Shown here: positions 24,996 to 34,113 of the stretch, one piece after another | How positions within the stretch are numbered: position 1 is the first letter of the stretch | Layout of the letters: every line of letters begins with the position of its first letter | Assembly (NCBI GenBank): GCA_019137195.1 | Contig: JAGVSR010000142.1 | Location: forward strand, 1 to 47,038 | DNA: 47,038 bases | Origin: Alphaproteobacteria bacterium | GTDB taxonomy: Bacteria; Pseudomonadota; Alphaproteobacteria; Rhizobiales; Hyphomicrobiaceae | Direction: 5' to 3' | Notes under the pieces: model-generated | The model's input: the letters and a program-made list of their open reading frames with translations, nothing else | Database searches by the model: none | What the model was told of the DNA's origin: nothing | Position numbers and translations under genes: made by a program

Positions 24996-25841
24996 CTAGA
25001 CCCGTCCGAGCCGCTTCGCCAGCCAGAGCCGGACCATGCGGGTGAGCGGTGCGATATCTGCAGGCTCGCGCAGTGGGTCGCGTCCAGGTCTTTCAAGAGC
25101 CGCCAAATAGGGCTCGATGAGGGCAAGCGGCAGCACAGGGAGGCGCTCGCGAGCCGAAGCACGCCGCCACAGCGACCGGGCGCGCGCCAGATCCTCGCGT
25201 GCCGAGGCTACAAGCCGGACCTCCGCTGCCGCCACGGCGGCACGCAGCGTGGCCACCGGACCGGCAACATCGTCATGAACGGTATCATTGCCGGGGAGGC
25301 GCGGAAGTCGTCCCATCGCAGCAAGGTACGGCAAACGGAGGGCGAGCTGTGTGGCCGCCCAGGCCCGGCCGGCTGCCTCGATCAGCTCTCCGCCGCCCGC
25401 AGGCCCGCCGCCTTCGGCACCGAGCAGGCTCGACACCATGCGGAAGTGCGCCGTCGCCAGGTCGTCGAGGTAGGCGGCAAATGCGACGGCCGCATGCGGC
25501 TCGGCCGCGAGCTCCGTTTCGGCGGCCTCGAGCGGGGCCGCCAGCCTCGCCGAGGCGAGACGGTGGCGCCGCATGGTTTCGAGCACGGCGTCGGCAACCG
25601 GATTGCCGGTAGCGCCCGCTTCCGGTCCGCGCTCGATCGCCTCGCGCCACCACTGCAGGCGGATGAGCGCCAGGTTGGGATCGGACACGGTCAAGGGAAT
25701 GCGGCGCACCTCGGCGGCGAAGGCAGCGAGCGCCAGAAGGTCGGCGCGCGCGCGCATCGGTGCCAGCAGCGCAGACGCATAAAGGTCGGGCTCGTGTGTG
25801 CGCGCCGTTGCCCTCACCTCGTCGAATGCGGCGCGTTCCAT
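24996..25841 (-). CDS. Squalene/phytoene synthase-family protein, NDUFAF6-like
   Basis: A 281-residue member of the phytoene/squalene synthase fold. The N-terminal part DLYASALLAPMRARADLLAL, AAFAAEVRRIPLTVSDPNLA and RLQWWREAIERG closely resembles the mitochondrial complex I assembly factor NDUFAF6. The first aspartate-rich motif (DxxxD) of real prenyl synthases is not present where expected (FAAEVRRIPL instead); the DDLAT at mid-protein is a weak remnant of the other. It is therefore more likely an assembly factor than a terpene synthase; that is inference. It follows the Mth938-type gene after seven bases, in the operon begun by yajC-secD-secF. Confidence 0.85.
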   Translation of the reverse strand: MERAAFDEVRATARTHEPDLYASALLAPMRARADLLALAAFAAEVRRIPLTVSDPNLALIRLQWWREAIERGPEAGATGNPVADAVLETMRRHRLASARLAAPLEAAETELAAEPHAAVAFAAYLDDLATAHFRMVSSLLGAEGGGPAGGGELIEAAGRAWAATQLALRLPYLAAMGRLPRLPGNDTVHDDVAGPVATLRAAVAAAEVRLVASAREDLARARSLWRRASARERLPVLPLALIEPYLAALERPGRDPLREPADIAPLTRMVRLWLAKRLGRV

Positions 25842-25848
25842 GGCAGGC

Positions 25849-26223
25849 TCATTCGACCGCGATCAGCGCCGCTGCGACCCTGCGCCCCTCGCCCATAAGA
25901 ACGTTGTAGGTGCGCGCCGCGGCGCCCGTGTCCATCGGCTCGAGGCCCATGCCCGCCGCGACGAACGCCTTCACGACCGGCGCGGGCGGGACGAGGAGCG
26001 AGCGACCGCAGCCGAGCAGCAGGAAGTCGATTGACGCGCGCTCGGCCAGGACGGATGCGAAATCATCGACGGTGAGGGACGGAACCGCGACGGCGGACCA
26101 GCCGTGAATGCCGGAAGGCAAGCACAGGATCGAGCCCTTGTGGCTCATGCCGGCGAAGCGGAAGCCGCCGTTGCCGTAGGCCTCGATCGGCGCCGGGTAC
26201 GGGTAATGCGCTGCTGTGGCCAC
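25849..26223 (-). CDS. Mth938-domain protein, NDUFAF3-like
   Basis: A 124-residue Mth938-fold protein (DUF498/DUF598). Characteristic segments are IEAYGNGGFRFAGMSHKGSI, FLLLGCGRSLLVPP, GMGLEPMDTGAAARTYNVLM and GRRVAAALI. The mitochondrial member NDUFAF3 is a complex I assembly factor, and a bacterial role in respiratory-complex biogenesis is plausible. Only two bases separate it from the end of secF and seven from the NDUFAF6-like gene, so all are one transcription unit. Confidence 0.92.
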   Translation of the reverse strand: MATAAHYPYPAPIEAYGNGGFRFAGMSHKGSILCLPSGIHGWSAVAVPSLTVDDFASVLAERASIDFLLLGCGRSLLVPPAPVVKAFVAAGMGLEPMDTGAAARTYNVLMGEGRRVAAALIAVE

Positions 26224-26225
26224 AG

Positions 26226-27164
26226 CTATTTCTTAGCACCCACCGGCACCGGCTCGGCGGCTGTCGCCTCGCGGTCGAGGCCGATCCAGAGCAGGAACGG
26301 CGACGCTACGAAAATCGAGGACCAGGTTCCGATCAGCACGCCGAATAGCATCGTGAACGAGAAGCCTTTGATGACCTCGGTGCCGAAGACGTAGAGGGCG
26401 AGCACCGCCAGGAACACGGTCGAGGCCGTCAGCACGGTACGCGACATGGTCTCGTTGACCGACAGGTTCATGAGCTCGATCAGCGGCATCTTCTTGTATT
26501 TGCGCAGGTTCTCACGGATGCGGTCGAACACCACCACGGTGTCGTTGATCGAGTAGCCAGAGAGCGTCAAGAGCGCGGCGACCTCGGTCAGCCCGAAGTC
26601 GAAGTTGAGCAGGCTCAGCATGCCGGTCGTGATGATCACGTCATGCACGAGGGCCAGGATGGCAGCCACGCCGAATTGCCATTCGAAACGGAACCAGACA
26701 TAGACGAGGATGCCGGCGATGGCGCTCATGACCGCAAAGAGGCCCGCGCGCTTCAGCTCGTCGGATACGGCGCCGCCCACGACCTCGGTACGCCGGATAT
26801 CGATCTCGTTGCCTAGCGCGTCCTTGACCTTCTTGGCTGCGGCCTGCTGCTCGGCGTCACCGCCCGGCTGCTGCTCGACACGGACGAGCGCGCTGCCCGG
26901 GAGATCGAGGCTCTGAATTTGCACGTCGCCGAGCCCCAGCTTGCCGATGCGCTCGCGCAACTCGCCGACGTCGATCGTGCCCGACTTGCTCTGCACCTCG
27001 AACAGCGAGCCACCCTTGAAGTCGATGCCGAAGTTGAGGCCCTTGGTGTAGAGAAGCGCAATCGCCGCCAACGCACCGACCCACGAGATGGTGATGCAGA
27101 TCTTGCGCAGCTCCATGATGGGGAGGCGCAGTCCATGCGGCCAGAAATCGACGCCCTTGAACAT
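26226..27164 (-). CDS. secF: Protein translocase subunit SecF
   Basis: Inner-membrane partner of SecD; the SecDF complex uses the proton gradient to complete export of proteins through SecYEG. The 312-residue product has the first transmembrane helix (ITISWVGALAAIALLY), the family motif NFGIDFKGGSLFEV at about residues 44-57, a periplasmic domain and five later helices, with ALVHDVIITTGMLSLLNFDF and SGYSINDTVVVFDRIRENL as strong signatures. It lies 17 bases after secD. Confidence 0.97.
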   Translation of the reverse strand: MFKGVDFWPHGLRLPIMELRKICITISWVGALAAIALLYTKGLNFGIDFKGGSLFEVQSKSGTIDVGELRERIGKLGLGDVQIQSLDLPGSALVRVEQQPGGDAEQQAAAKKVKDALGNEIDIRRTEVVGGAVSDELKRAGLFAVMSAIAGILVYVWFRFEWQFGVAAILALVHDVIITTGMLSLLNFDFGLTEVAALLTLSGYSINDTVVVFDRIRENLRKYKKMPLIELMNLSVNETMSRTVLTASTVFLAVLALYVFGTEVIKGFSFTMLFGVLIGTWSSIFVASPFLLWIGLDREATAAEPVPVGAKK

Positions 27165-27181
27165 GTTTCTTTGTCTTTCCT

Positions 27182-28807
27182 TCAGAGTGGCGCCGGAATT
27201 TTGCGGGTCTTCTGGGCGTTGATCCAGAACGACACGAGGAGCCGCGTCAGCGTGAATGCCGTGAAGATCGTCGCCAGGATGCCGAGCGAAAGCGTGACCG
27301 CGAAGCCGCGCACAGGGCCCGAGCCGAGCCAGAACATGACGAGACCGGCGATCAGCGTGGTGAGGTTCGAGTCGAGGATGGTGGCAAGCGCGCGAGAGAA
27401 CCCAGCATCGATGGCCGAGATCGCCGGCTTGCCCGATCTCAGCTCCTCGCGGATGCGCTCGTAGATGAGGACGTTGGCATCCACTGCCATGCCGACGGTC
27501 AAGACGAGGCCCGCAATGCCGGGAAGCGTCAAGGTCGAGCCTATGAGCGACATAGCGGCGACGATGAGGAGGATGTTGAACACGACCGCGACGATAGCGA
27601 ACACACCAAACAGGCCGTAGGCGAATAGCATGAACGCCGCTACCAGCAGGGTTCCGAGCAAGGCTGCGCGCTTGCCGGCCTCGATGCTGTCGGCGCCGAG
27701 CGAGGCGCCGACAGTGCGCTCCTCGACGATGGTGAGCTTGGCGGGCAGCGCGCCCGACCTCAACTGGATGGCGAGGTTGTTGGCGCTTTCGACCGTGAAG
27801 CTGCCGGAGATCTGCCCGGTGCCGCCGAGAATCGCCTCGCGGATGACGGGCGCCGAAATCACCTTGTCGTCGAGCACGATGGCGAACGGCTCGCCGACGT
27901 GGGCCTTGGTGAACTGACCGAACTTCCGGGCGCCCGAGGTATTGAAGCGGAACGAGATGATGGGCTCGTTGGTGCGCTGGTCGAATCCCGGCTGCGCGTC
28001 GACGAGGTCGGTGCCGTCGACAACCGGTGTCTCTGCAAGCACGTGGCCGCCGGCCTGAGCGTAGGGGCCCTTCTCGCCCGATTCGTAGATCTTGTAGCCG
28101 AGCGGCACGCGCGTCGACTTGGCCTCCTCGGCTGAAACGGTCGGATGCACCTCGTGGAATGTGAGCTTGGCGGTCTTGCCGATCAGCTCCTTGAGCGGGC
28201 CGGTGTCGGAAAGGCCCGGATACTGGATAAGGATGCGGTCACGCCCTTGCTGGACGACAGATGCTTCGGCGGTCCCGAGTGCGTTGATGCGCCGATTGAT
28301 GGTCTCGATCGAGGCCGTAATGCCACTGGCGATACGCGCCCTGACACCGACCTCGGTCGGCGTGATGGTGAACGTGCCTGGCTCGGTGCCGCGGGCGAGA
28401 TCGAGGTCGCTTCCACTCGAGCCGAGAAGCGCGTTGCCGACCGTCTGGCTGAGCTTCTTCAGCTCCTTCATGGCCTCGGCGTCGTCCTCGGGCTTGACGA
28501 GCTTGACCTGGACCTGATCGCTCTGCACCCCGATCGCCGAAAATCCGATCTTTGCGTCGCGAAGGGCCTTGCGTGCGTCTTCCTTCACGTGCCCGAGCCA
28601 ATCCTTCCTGATCTGCTCCGAATCCATGGCGAGCAGAAGCTGCGCCCCGCCCTGGAGGTCGAGGCCGAGCGGCATCTGGCGTTTGGGCACCCAGTCGGGC
28701 CAGCCCGCAAGCTGCTCTTTGGTGAAGAAGTTCGGCAACGCAAACAGGAGACCCAGGAGGCAGGTCGCGAGAATGGCGATGGTCTTCGAACGGTCGAAAT
28801 GCAGCAT
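27182..28807 (-). CDS. secD: Protein translocase subunit SecD
   Basis: Large SecDF subunit, 541 residues, with an N-terminal membrane helix (IAILATCLLGLLFALPNFF), the motif LGLDLQGGAQLLLAMD near residue 48, the large periplasmic P1 domain and the C-terminal transporter helices with GTLLVAAFMLFAYGLFGVFA, LPGIAGLVLTVGMAVDANVL and YERIREELRSGK. The conserved aspartate in MAVDANVLIYERI is part of the proton path. It lies 71 bases after yajC. Confidence 0.98.
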   Translation of the reverse strand: MLHFDRSKTIAILATCLLGLLFALPNFFTKEQLAGWPDWVPKRQMPLGLDLQGGAQLLLAMDSEQIRKDWLGHVKEDARKALRDAKIGFSAIGVQSDQVQVKLVKPEDDAEAMKELKKLSQTVGNALLGSSGSDLDLARGTEPGTFTITPTEVGVRARIASGITASIETINRRINALGTAEASVVQQGRDRILIQYPGLSDTGPLKELIGKTAKLTFHEVHPTVSAEEAKSTRVPLGYKIYESGEKGPYAQAGGHVLAETPVVDGTDLVDAQPGFDQRTNEPIISFRFNTSGARKFGQFTKAHVGEPFAIVLDDKVISAPVIREAILGGTGQISGSFTVESANNLAIQLRSGALPAKLTIVEERTVGASLGADSIEAGKRAALLGTLLVAAFMLFAYGLFGVFAIVAVVFNILLIVAAMSLIGSTLTLPGIAGLVLTVGMAVDANVLIYERIREELRSGKPAISAIDAGFSRALATILDSNLTTLIAGLVMFWLGSGPVRGFAVTLSLGILATIFTAFTLTRLLVSFWINAQKTRKIPAPL

Positions 28808-28878
28808 GTGGATGCGGCCTGTTGTTCTCTACCCGGTCGGCACGGCCGCCGCCGGCTCTTTAGTTCCTGATCGTCGCG

Positions 28879-29229
28879 TCAGCTCTTGGTCGGGGCCGCG
28901 GCGGTGTCCTTCACCGGCTCACCCTTCGAACGTACGTCGAGAAGCGTGTTCTTGACGATACGGACCTTGAGGTTGTCGGCCAGCTCGACCTCGACCTCGT
29001 CCGAGTTGTCGGCGACCCGGACCACCTTGCCGATCATGCCGCCCGAAGTGACGACGGTGTCGCCGCGCCGCACCTTGTTGACTAGCTCGCGATGCTCGCG
29101 CTGGCGCTGCTGCTGGGGTCGGATCAGCACGAAATAGAAGATACCCATGACGACCAGCATCATCAGGAGGAAGCTGGTATCGGCGGCTGGGCCGGCTCCG
29201 GTCTGGGCAAAGGCCGGGGAGATGAACAT
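28879..29229 (-). CDS. yajC: Preprotein translocase auxiliary subunit YajC
   Basis: A 116-residue single-span inner-membrane protein that associates with SecDF. It has the N-terminus MFISPAFAQTGAG, the hydrophobic segment FLLMMLVVMGIFYFVLIRPQ ending in the hallmark IRPQQQR, and a soluble domain with GDTVVTSGGMIGKVVRV. I take the ATG at 29229 because the family begins there; the frame is open 19 codons further upstream. It is the first gene of the yajC-secD-secF-Mth938-NDUFAF6-like operon and is divergent from the DUF815 ATPase; see the promoter element at 29309-29340. Confidence 0.96.
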   Translation of the reverse strand: MFISPAFAQTGAGPAADTSFLLMMLVVMGIFYFVLIRPQQQRQREHRELVNKVRRGDTVVTSGGMIGKVVRVADNSDEVEVELADNLKVRIVKNTLLDVRSKGEPVKDTAAAPTKS

Positions 29230-29308
29230 TGGGGATCGATCCTTCAGAGTGGGAGCGCGCCAACGGGCCGGTAGAGATGGCTCCACCGGCCGGCTGGCCC
29301 GAACGCGA

Positions 29309-29340
29309 CCGGACTATAGTGTCCGGCAGGGGCATTGCAA
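29309..29340 (-). promoter_or_regulatory. Candidate yajC promoter within a palindrome between divergent genes
   Basis: CCGGAC (29309-29314), TATAGT, GTCCGG (29321-29326) form perfect 6-bp arms. The inner ACTATAGT (29313-29320) is itself a palindrome, so TATAGT can be read as a -10 on either strand. On the minus strand TTGCAA (29340-29335) precedes TATAGT (29318-29313) by 16 bases, predicting a start near 29306 and a leader of about 77 bases to yajC. I see no good -35 for the forward direction. Confidence 0.45.
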
Positions 29341-29462
29341 CCCCGCTTCGGGCAGGAAATTGCCGCGCGGGCGCAGGGCCTTCAGCTTGCTCCGCCTTGC
29401 ACCCGCATCGGCCCTCGATGTAGGTCGGAGGCAAGCGAAACCCAAGCCCGAGCCCTCCGCTG

Positions 29463-30332
29463 ATGCAGAACGACGATCCCCTTCACGCCGCGCTCGGCCG
29501 CATTGCCGCTGCCCTCGAGCGCCTCTCGCCACCGGCGCCGCCGCGCCCTGACTTCTCTCTGGCCCAGGCGTTCGTCTGGCAGGCGGAGGGTCAACCCTTC
29601 CATCCGGTCGTGAGCGTCAACCGCGTTCCGCTCGCCCTCCTGAAAGGCATCGGCCCGGCTGCCGAGACGCTCTTCGCCAACACCCTAAGGTTCGCGAAGG
29701 GGTTGCCGGCCAACAATGCTCTTCTGTGGGGCGCCCGTGGCATGGGGAAGTCCAGCCTCGTCAAGTCGGTGCATCGTGAGCTGTCAGCCGCCGGCCTGCC
29801 GCTCAAGCTGGTCGAGATCCATCGCGAGGACATCGCCACACTGCCGCGCTGCCTCGGCTATCTCCGAGCCGGCACAGACCGCTTCATCGTCTTCTGCGAC
29901 GACCTCTCCTTCGACCGCGACGACACGAGCTACAAGAGCCTCAAGGCCGTGCTCGAGGGCGGTATCGAAGGCAGGCCCGAGAACGTCATCTTCTACGCCA
30001 CGTCCAACCGTCGCCACCTCATGCCGCGCGACATGGTCGAGAACGAGCGCTCGACGGCGATCAATCCGGCAGAAGCCGTCGAGGAGAAGGTGTCGCTCTC
30101 GGACCGGTTCGGGCTCTGGCTCGGCTTTCACAATTGCAGCCAGGACGATTTTCTCGCCATGGTGCGGGGGTATGCGACGCACTTCGGACTGCAAGCTGCC
30201 GACGACGAGCTCGTTCGCGATGCGCTCGAATGGAGCATCACGCGAGGCGGACGCTCCGGGCGCGTCGCCTGGCAGTTCATCCAGGATCTCGCCGGCAAGC
30301 TCGGCAATCGCCTGGAGCTCGGCACGGAGTAG
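29463..30332 (+). CDS. DUF815-type AAA ATPase
   Basis: A 289-residue P-loop ATPase of the DUF815 family (function unknown, often encoded near yajC-secDF in alphaproteobacteria). The Walker A motif is GARGMGKSS (about residues 90-98) and the Walker B is FIVFCDDLSF; a sensor-like NVIFYATSNRRHLMPRD and an arginine-rich C-terminal region (TRGGRSGRVAWQFIQDL) follow. There is no signal peptide or membrane span, so it is cytoplasmic. It is divergent from yajC and converges on the SPOR gene. Confidence 0.92.
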   Translation: MQNDDPLHAALGRIAAALERLSPPAPPRPDFSLAQAFVWQAEGQPFHPVVSVNRVPLALLKGIGPAAETLFANTLRFAKGLPANNALLWGARGMGKSSLVKSVHRELSAAGLPLKLVEIHREDIATLPRCLGYLRAGTDRFIVFCDDLSFDRDDTSYKSLKAVLEGGIEGRPENVIFYATSNRRHLMPRDMVENERSTAINPAEAVEEKVSLSDRFGLWLGFHNCSQDDFLAMVRGYATHFGLQAADDELVRDALEWSITRGGRSGRVAWQFIQDLAGKLGNRLELGTE

Positions 30333-30450
30333 CGCTGTCACCCAGTTTCGAGGGGCGACGGATCTGCGCGCCCTCGATGGGCTTTGTCACCCTAGGGGTA
30401 GGGTCAGCCTGCGTTGCGCCGGTAATGGACGAGGTAGCTACGGGGCCCGA

Positions 30451-31869
30451 CTAGTCGTCGACGACGAGGCAGTCGTAACCGTGGGGGCGCAGGGCGCCAC
30501 AGTGCTTCTCGGGCTCGGCCATGTCGGCGTAGGGCCCGACCCACACGCGGTAGAACGTCCCCATGTTGCCGATCACGGTCTCGTCGACGGAGGCGGTCCG
30601 CCCGCCGAGGATCGCCGCCTGCTCGACGGCGACGCGAGAGGCGACCTGGTCGGCCTCGTCGCGCGAACGTACAGCCGCGACCTGTAGCCGGTACTTGCCC
30701 GGGGCCTCTGCCCGCGCGGCCGGAGGGGGAGCGGCGAGTGCGGCGTGTTTCTCGCCCTTGGATGCGACGGCGGTCGTCGCCCCCCAATCCATTGTCGGAG
30801 GCGCCGCATTGGCCCCTCCGGAGCCGGTCGCCGAGGTGAGAACGGGCGAGGATGACGAACTGGTCGCCTGAGCGCCCGCATCGCCCGAGCCCTTGAACAT
30901 GTTGCCGAAGAAGCCGGTGATGGCGGAGCCGGCCTTTTCGAGCGCGTTGGGACCCTGGACCGCTCCCACGTCGCCGCTTTCGGCCATCGCGAGCTGTTGG
31001 GGCGCCGCCTCACCCGGCGGGGGTGCTGCAACAGGGTCTGCGACGGGCATCGGTGCGGCCGGCGCGAACGACGGCGCTGGGGCGCTGGGCGGCGGCGGAG
31101 CTGCGGCCGTCACCGCCGTGGCTGCCTCGCTTTGTGCGGTTGCCGTCGTCGACCAGGACGATGTCGCCGTCGAGGTGGCAGCGACCGGCGAAGGCTCGGC
31201 AGGGGCAGGAGTAGCGGTTGGAGCCGGAGCCGGAGAGGGTGACGAGCCGATGCCGAAATTCGAAAGGTCGAGCCACGAGAACATCGACGAGTTGCCCGGC
31301 ACCGATACCTGGGCGCCCGGTGTGATTGCTGGCGGCGGTGGAGCCGTGCCCGCTGCCGGGGCCGCGACCGGCGTTGCGGGCGCCGAGGCTTGCTGGGCGA
31401 CGACGGGCGGCGCGTCGCCGAGACCGGCCTCACGATAGGCACCCTGCCGCTGATCGATGGCGAGCGCCCGATCTGCATCGGAGAGACCGTTCTTGAGCCA
31501 CACGGCGGTCGTGAGATCGGAAATGGCCTGCGCCGGCTTGCCCTGCTTGCGATAGGCTGCCCCGCGGTAATAAAGCGCCTTTGCCATCTGTTGGCTCGGC
31601 AGGCCGCCGCTCGAAAGCGCCGTCGTGAGCGACTGGATGGCGGGTTCCATCTTGCCCTGCTCGTAGGCACGGGCCCCTGCGTCGTAGGCTTTGAGCGCGG
31701 CGCCAATGTCCTTCTTCTTGGACGAGTCGCCCGAAGCGTCCTTCTCGGCGGCGGCCGGCTTGGCCTTGGCCGACGGCCTGGCGACATCCTGAGCCCAGGC
31801 CGGAACAACGGCCGCGAGCGCGATCGCAGTGCCCCAGACAACCGCCCGACGAAATGCCGACCGCACCAT
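30451..31869 (-). CDS. Exported TPR and SPOR-domain protein
   Basis: A 472-residue protein with a signal peptide (AVVWGTAIALAAVVPAWA), a TPR-like helical region at residues about 50-145 (ALKAYDAGARAYEQGKMEPA, KALYYRGAAYRKQGKPAQAI), a long Ala/Pro/Thr-rich linker and a C-terminal SPOR domain (KYRLQVAAVRSRDEADQVAS, FYRVWVGPYADMAEPEKHC). SPOR domains bind denuded glycan strands at division sites, so a role in septal peptidoglycan or envelope maintenance is likely. The linker composition is poorly conserved in such proteins. Downstream hydrolytic and transpeptidase genes (37.7-43.5 kb) share the theme, but there is no operon link. Confidence 0.88.
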   Translation of the reverse strand: MVRSAFRRAVVWGTAIALAAVVPAWAQDVARPSAKAKPAAAEKDASGDSSKKKDIGAALKAYDAGARAYEQGKMEPAIQSLTTALSSGGLPSQQMAKALYYRGAAYRKQGKPAQAISDLTTAVWLKNGLSDADRALAIDQRQGAYREAGLGDAPPVVAQQASAPATPVAAPAAGTAPPPPAITPGAQVSVPGNSSMFSWLDLSNFGIGSSPSPAPAPTATPAPAEPSPVAATSTATSSWSTTATAQSEAATAVTAAAPPPPSAPAPSFAPAAPMPVADPVAAPPPGEAAPQQLAMAESGDVGAVQGPNALEKAGSAITGFFGNMFKGSGDAGAQATSSSSSPVLTSATGSGGANAAPPTMDWGATTAVASKGEKHAALAAPPPAARAEAPGKYRLQVAAVRSRDEADQVASRVAVEQAAILGGRTASVDETVIGNMGTFYRVWVGPYADMAEPEKHCGALRPHGYDCLVVDD

Positions 31870-32125
31870 CCTTGCCCCTCTGTGAACAAACGTTCTCTAG
31901 GTGGTCACCCTAACGCGGAGACTCACGCGAATCTATGTCAAGCCCCCGGGTGAGGCAATTGCGTGACCGCCGATTTCAACGATTCCTGCGACTGGTTGAG
32001 GATATCATGCACGGGTGATGGTAAAGGTTGGTTGAGCAGCAGCGTCAGAAGGTCGTGGGCGTGGCACACGAGTTGCAGGCAAAACATCATACTCCATCCG
32101 CCGGCCGCGGCGTGGTCGTGGTTCC

Positions 32126-33214
32126 ATGATCCCGCTGGAGACGCTACTCGCGGACCACGCGCAAGTGGCGCTCGCCCTCGGCGGGCTCCTCATCGGCTGT
32201 CTCTACGGCCTGATTGCCGAGCGCACGTCGTTCTGCACCATGGGCGCACTCTCGGACCTCACCATGTTCGGCGACGGCCGCCGCTTGCGCTCATGGATGG
32301 TCGCGGTCGCGACTGCCGCCCTGGCGCTACAGGCGCTGGCGGCGCTCGGTATCACGGACGTGTCGCGCTCGATGTACGTCGCGCCACGCCTCGACTGGGC
32401 CGGACACCTCGTCGGTGGCGCCATGTTCGGCTTCGGCATGGCCCTTGCTGGTGGCTGCACGAGCCGGAATCTCGTGAGGGCCGGAACCGGCGACCTGCGC
32501 TCGGCGCTGTCGCTGCTCGCCGTCGCACTCTTTGCGTCGATGGCGAACGGCGGCCTCCTGGCACCCCTGCGGTCCGAGCTCTCGACCGCTACAGCGATCC
32601 CGCTCGAAGCGCCGAGTCAGCGCCTCGCCGATGTCGTCCGCGTTGGCGTTCCTTTGTCGAAGGAGGTCGTCGATTGGGTGGTCACAGTGGCGGTCGCGGG
32701 CGCGCTCGCCACCTTCGCCTTCGCGAGCGCCCCGTTTCGCTCTTCGCCCATGCATTGGCGGGCCGGACTCGGCATCGGCCTCCTGGTCGCTGCCGGATGG
32801 GCCCTGACCGGCCTTGCCTTCGACGACATGGCCGACCGGGTGCAGCCGCCAGCGTCGCTCACCTTCGTCAAGCCGACGGCAGACGCGATCGTCTTTCTCG
32901 AGCGTTGGACAGGTGGCTCGGGTTTGCCCGGCTTCGGGGTAGCAAGCGTATTCGGCGTCACGCTCGGGGCCTTCGCATCGGCCCGCATGCGAGGCCGGCT
33001 CAGGCTCCAGACGTTCGCTGACACGGATGACACGCTCCGCCATCTCGGCGGTGCCGCCCTGATGGGGGTCGGCGGCGTGATGGCGCTCGGCTGCTCGGTC
33101 GGACAGGGCATCACCGGCGCCTCGACGCTGGCCTTGGGCTCGCTCATCGCCGTCGCTGCCATTACAGCGGGGACCGTAGCCGGCCTCAAGGGCCTCGAGC
33201 GGTGGTGGACGTGA
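32126..33214 (+). CDS. YeeE/YedE-family membrane transporter (thiosulfate-type)
   Basis: A 362-residue membrane protein with about nine to ten hydrophobic spans. Family signatures carry conserved cysteines: ERTSFCTMGALSD (Cys37), ALAGGCTSRNLVR (Cys111) and ALGCSVGQGITG (Cys323), which correspond to the cysteines proposed to relay thiosulfate in the characterised member TsuA. The two halves show internal similarity around the GGxxFGxGxxxxxGC pattern. The substrate is probably thiosulfate or another small sulfur anion. No sulfur-oxidation genes adjoin it. Its last 29 bases overlap the 3' end of the DUF4384 gene on the other strand. Confidence 0.9.
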   Translation: MIPLETLLADHAQVALALGGLLIGCLYGLIAERTSFCTMGALSDLTMFGDGRRLRSWMVAVATAALALQALAALGITDVSRSMYVAPRLDWAGHLVGGAMFGFGMALAGGCTSRNLVRAGTGDLRSALSLLAVALFASMANGGLLAPLRSELSTATAIPLEAPSQRLADVVRVGVPLSKEVVDWVVTVAVAGALATFAFASAPFRSSPMHWRAGLGIGLLVAAGWALTGLAFDDMADRVQPPASLTFVKPTADAIVFLERWTGGSGLPGFGVASVFGVTLGAFASARMRGRLRLQTFADTDDTLRHLGGAALMGVGGVMALGCSVGQGITGASTLALGSLIAVAAITAGTVAGLKGLERWWT

Positions 33215-34001
33215 GGGGCGCCTCGACGGCGAGCAGCATCAGCGCGCGGCCCTCGGGCTCTCGCTCGCCTGGTGGCGGATCACTGATCTGCGGCAGAAGG
33301 CTGTGGCGCTTGCGCGACCGCTTGCGGTTCTCCTCGGCGATGCGGCTCATATGGTCGGCCTCGCGCTTGGCGGCATTAGCCTCGAAGTCGGCCCAGGCAC
33401 CGAGCACGGTGAACCGCTGGTGCTCGTAGTCGTGGCCGATGCCGAACGGCCGGCGCGCCTTGGCCGTGCAGATCGCCAGCACGCTTTCGACGCCGGGCTC
33501 CGTGAGCTTCAGCACGTAGCCGGCGTCGGACGCGGGCACCGTGAGCGGGGTCGCGGCGAGGAGGGCGTTGTCCTGCTCGATGTCGTTCGGGAACAGCACG
33601 GTCGCGCGCCCCGTAGCCTCGATGCTGATGAGTGTCAGGTTGCAGGGCTTGTCCGCCTCGACGCGGATCGAAAGCCGGTCCCCGGGCTGGTAGAGGGCCT
33701 TGTCGGAGGAAAGCTTGAGCACGATGGGGACCGGCTCGACCGCCGGCGGCACGGGTTCCAACGCAGCGGCATCATCCGTGCCGCCACCCTCTTTGCCAGT
33801 CCCGCCCTTTGACCCCTTGTCGTTGGTCTCGCTCCGCTTGCTCGTTTGGCCGCCCTTATCTCGCTCCTTGCGGGTCTTCGTCGACAGGGCCTCTGCCGGA
33901 CCCACGACACCGGACGCGGCGAGTCCGGCCGCGACCAGAGCGGTCACGATCCAGGCGCCCCACGCCTGCGGACGGGCGGGAATTACGCGAGCAAAATCCA
34001 T
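33186..34001 (-). CDS. Exported DUF4384-domain protein
   Basis: A 271-residue protein with an N-terminal signal segment (WIVTALVAAGLAASGVVGPAEA), a highly charged low-complexity linker (KTRKERDKGG, EGGGTDDAAA) and a DUF4384 domain around residues 90-200: LKLSSDKALYQPGDRLSIRV, NLTLISIEATGRATVLFPND and GVESVLAICTAKARRPFG. The domain usually occurs fused or adjacent to caspase-type peptidases, and here the caspase gene lies 112 bases upstream on the same strand. Probably periplasmic; role unknown, perhaps a cofactor or substrate of the caspase. Confidence 0.84.
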   Translation of the reverse strand: MDFARVIPARPQAWGAWIVTALVAAGLAASGVVGPAEALSTKTRKERDKGGQTSKRSETNDKGSKGGTGKEGGGTDDAAALEPVPPAVEPVPIVLKLSSDKALYQPGDRLSIRVEADKPCNLTLISIEATGRATVLFPNDIEQDNALLAATPLTVPASDAGYVLKLTEPGVESVLAICTAKARRPFGIGHDYEHQRFTVLGAWADFEANAAKREADHMSRIAEENRKRSRKRHSLLPQISDPPPGEREPEGRALMLLAVEAPLTSTTARGP

Positions 34002-34113
34002 GACATGAGCAACGCACGGATTTTAGGCCGCGTCAACGCGGGTCGCTATGGCGACAGGGTCCGGCGCCGTTCGTCTGTGCCGTCCTGGCGGGGCCAGGGT
34101 GGCCCCCTGCCCG

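Noticed and set aside
30389-30404. Small hairpin ACCCTA-GGGG-TAGGGT between the DUF815 and SPOR genes
   Set aside because: Only six pairs and no T-tract; too weak to call a terminator.
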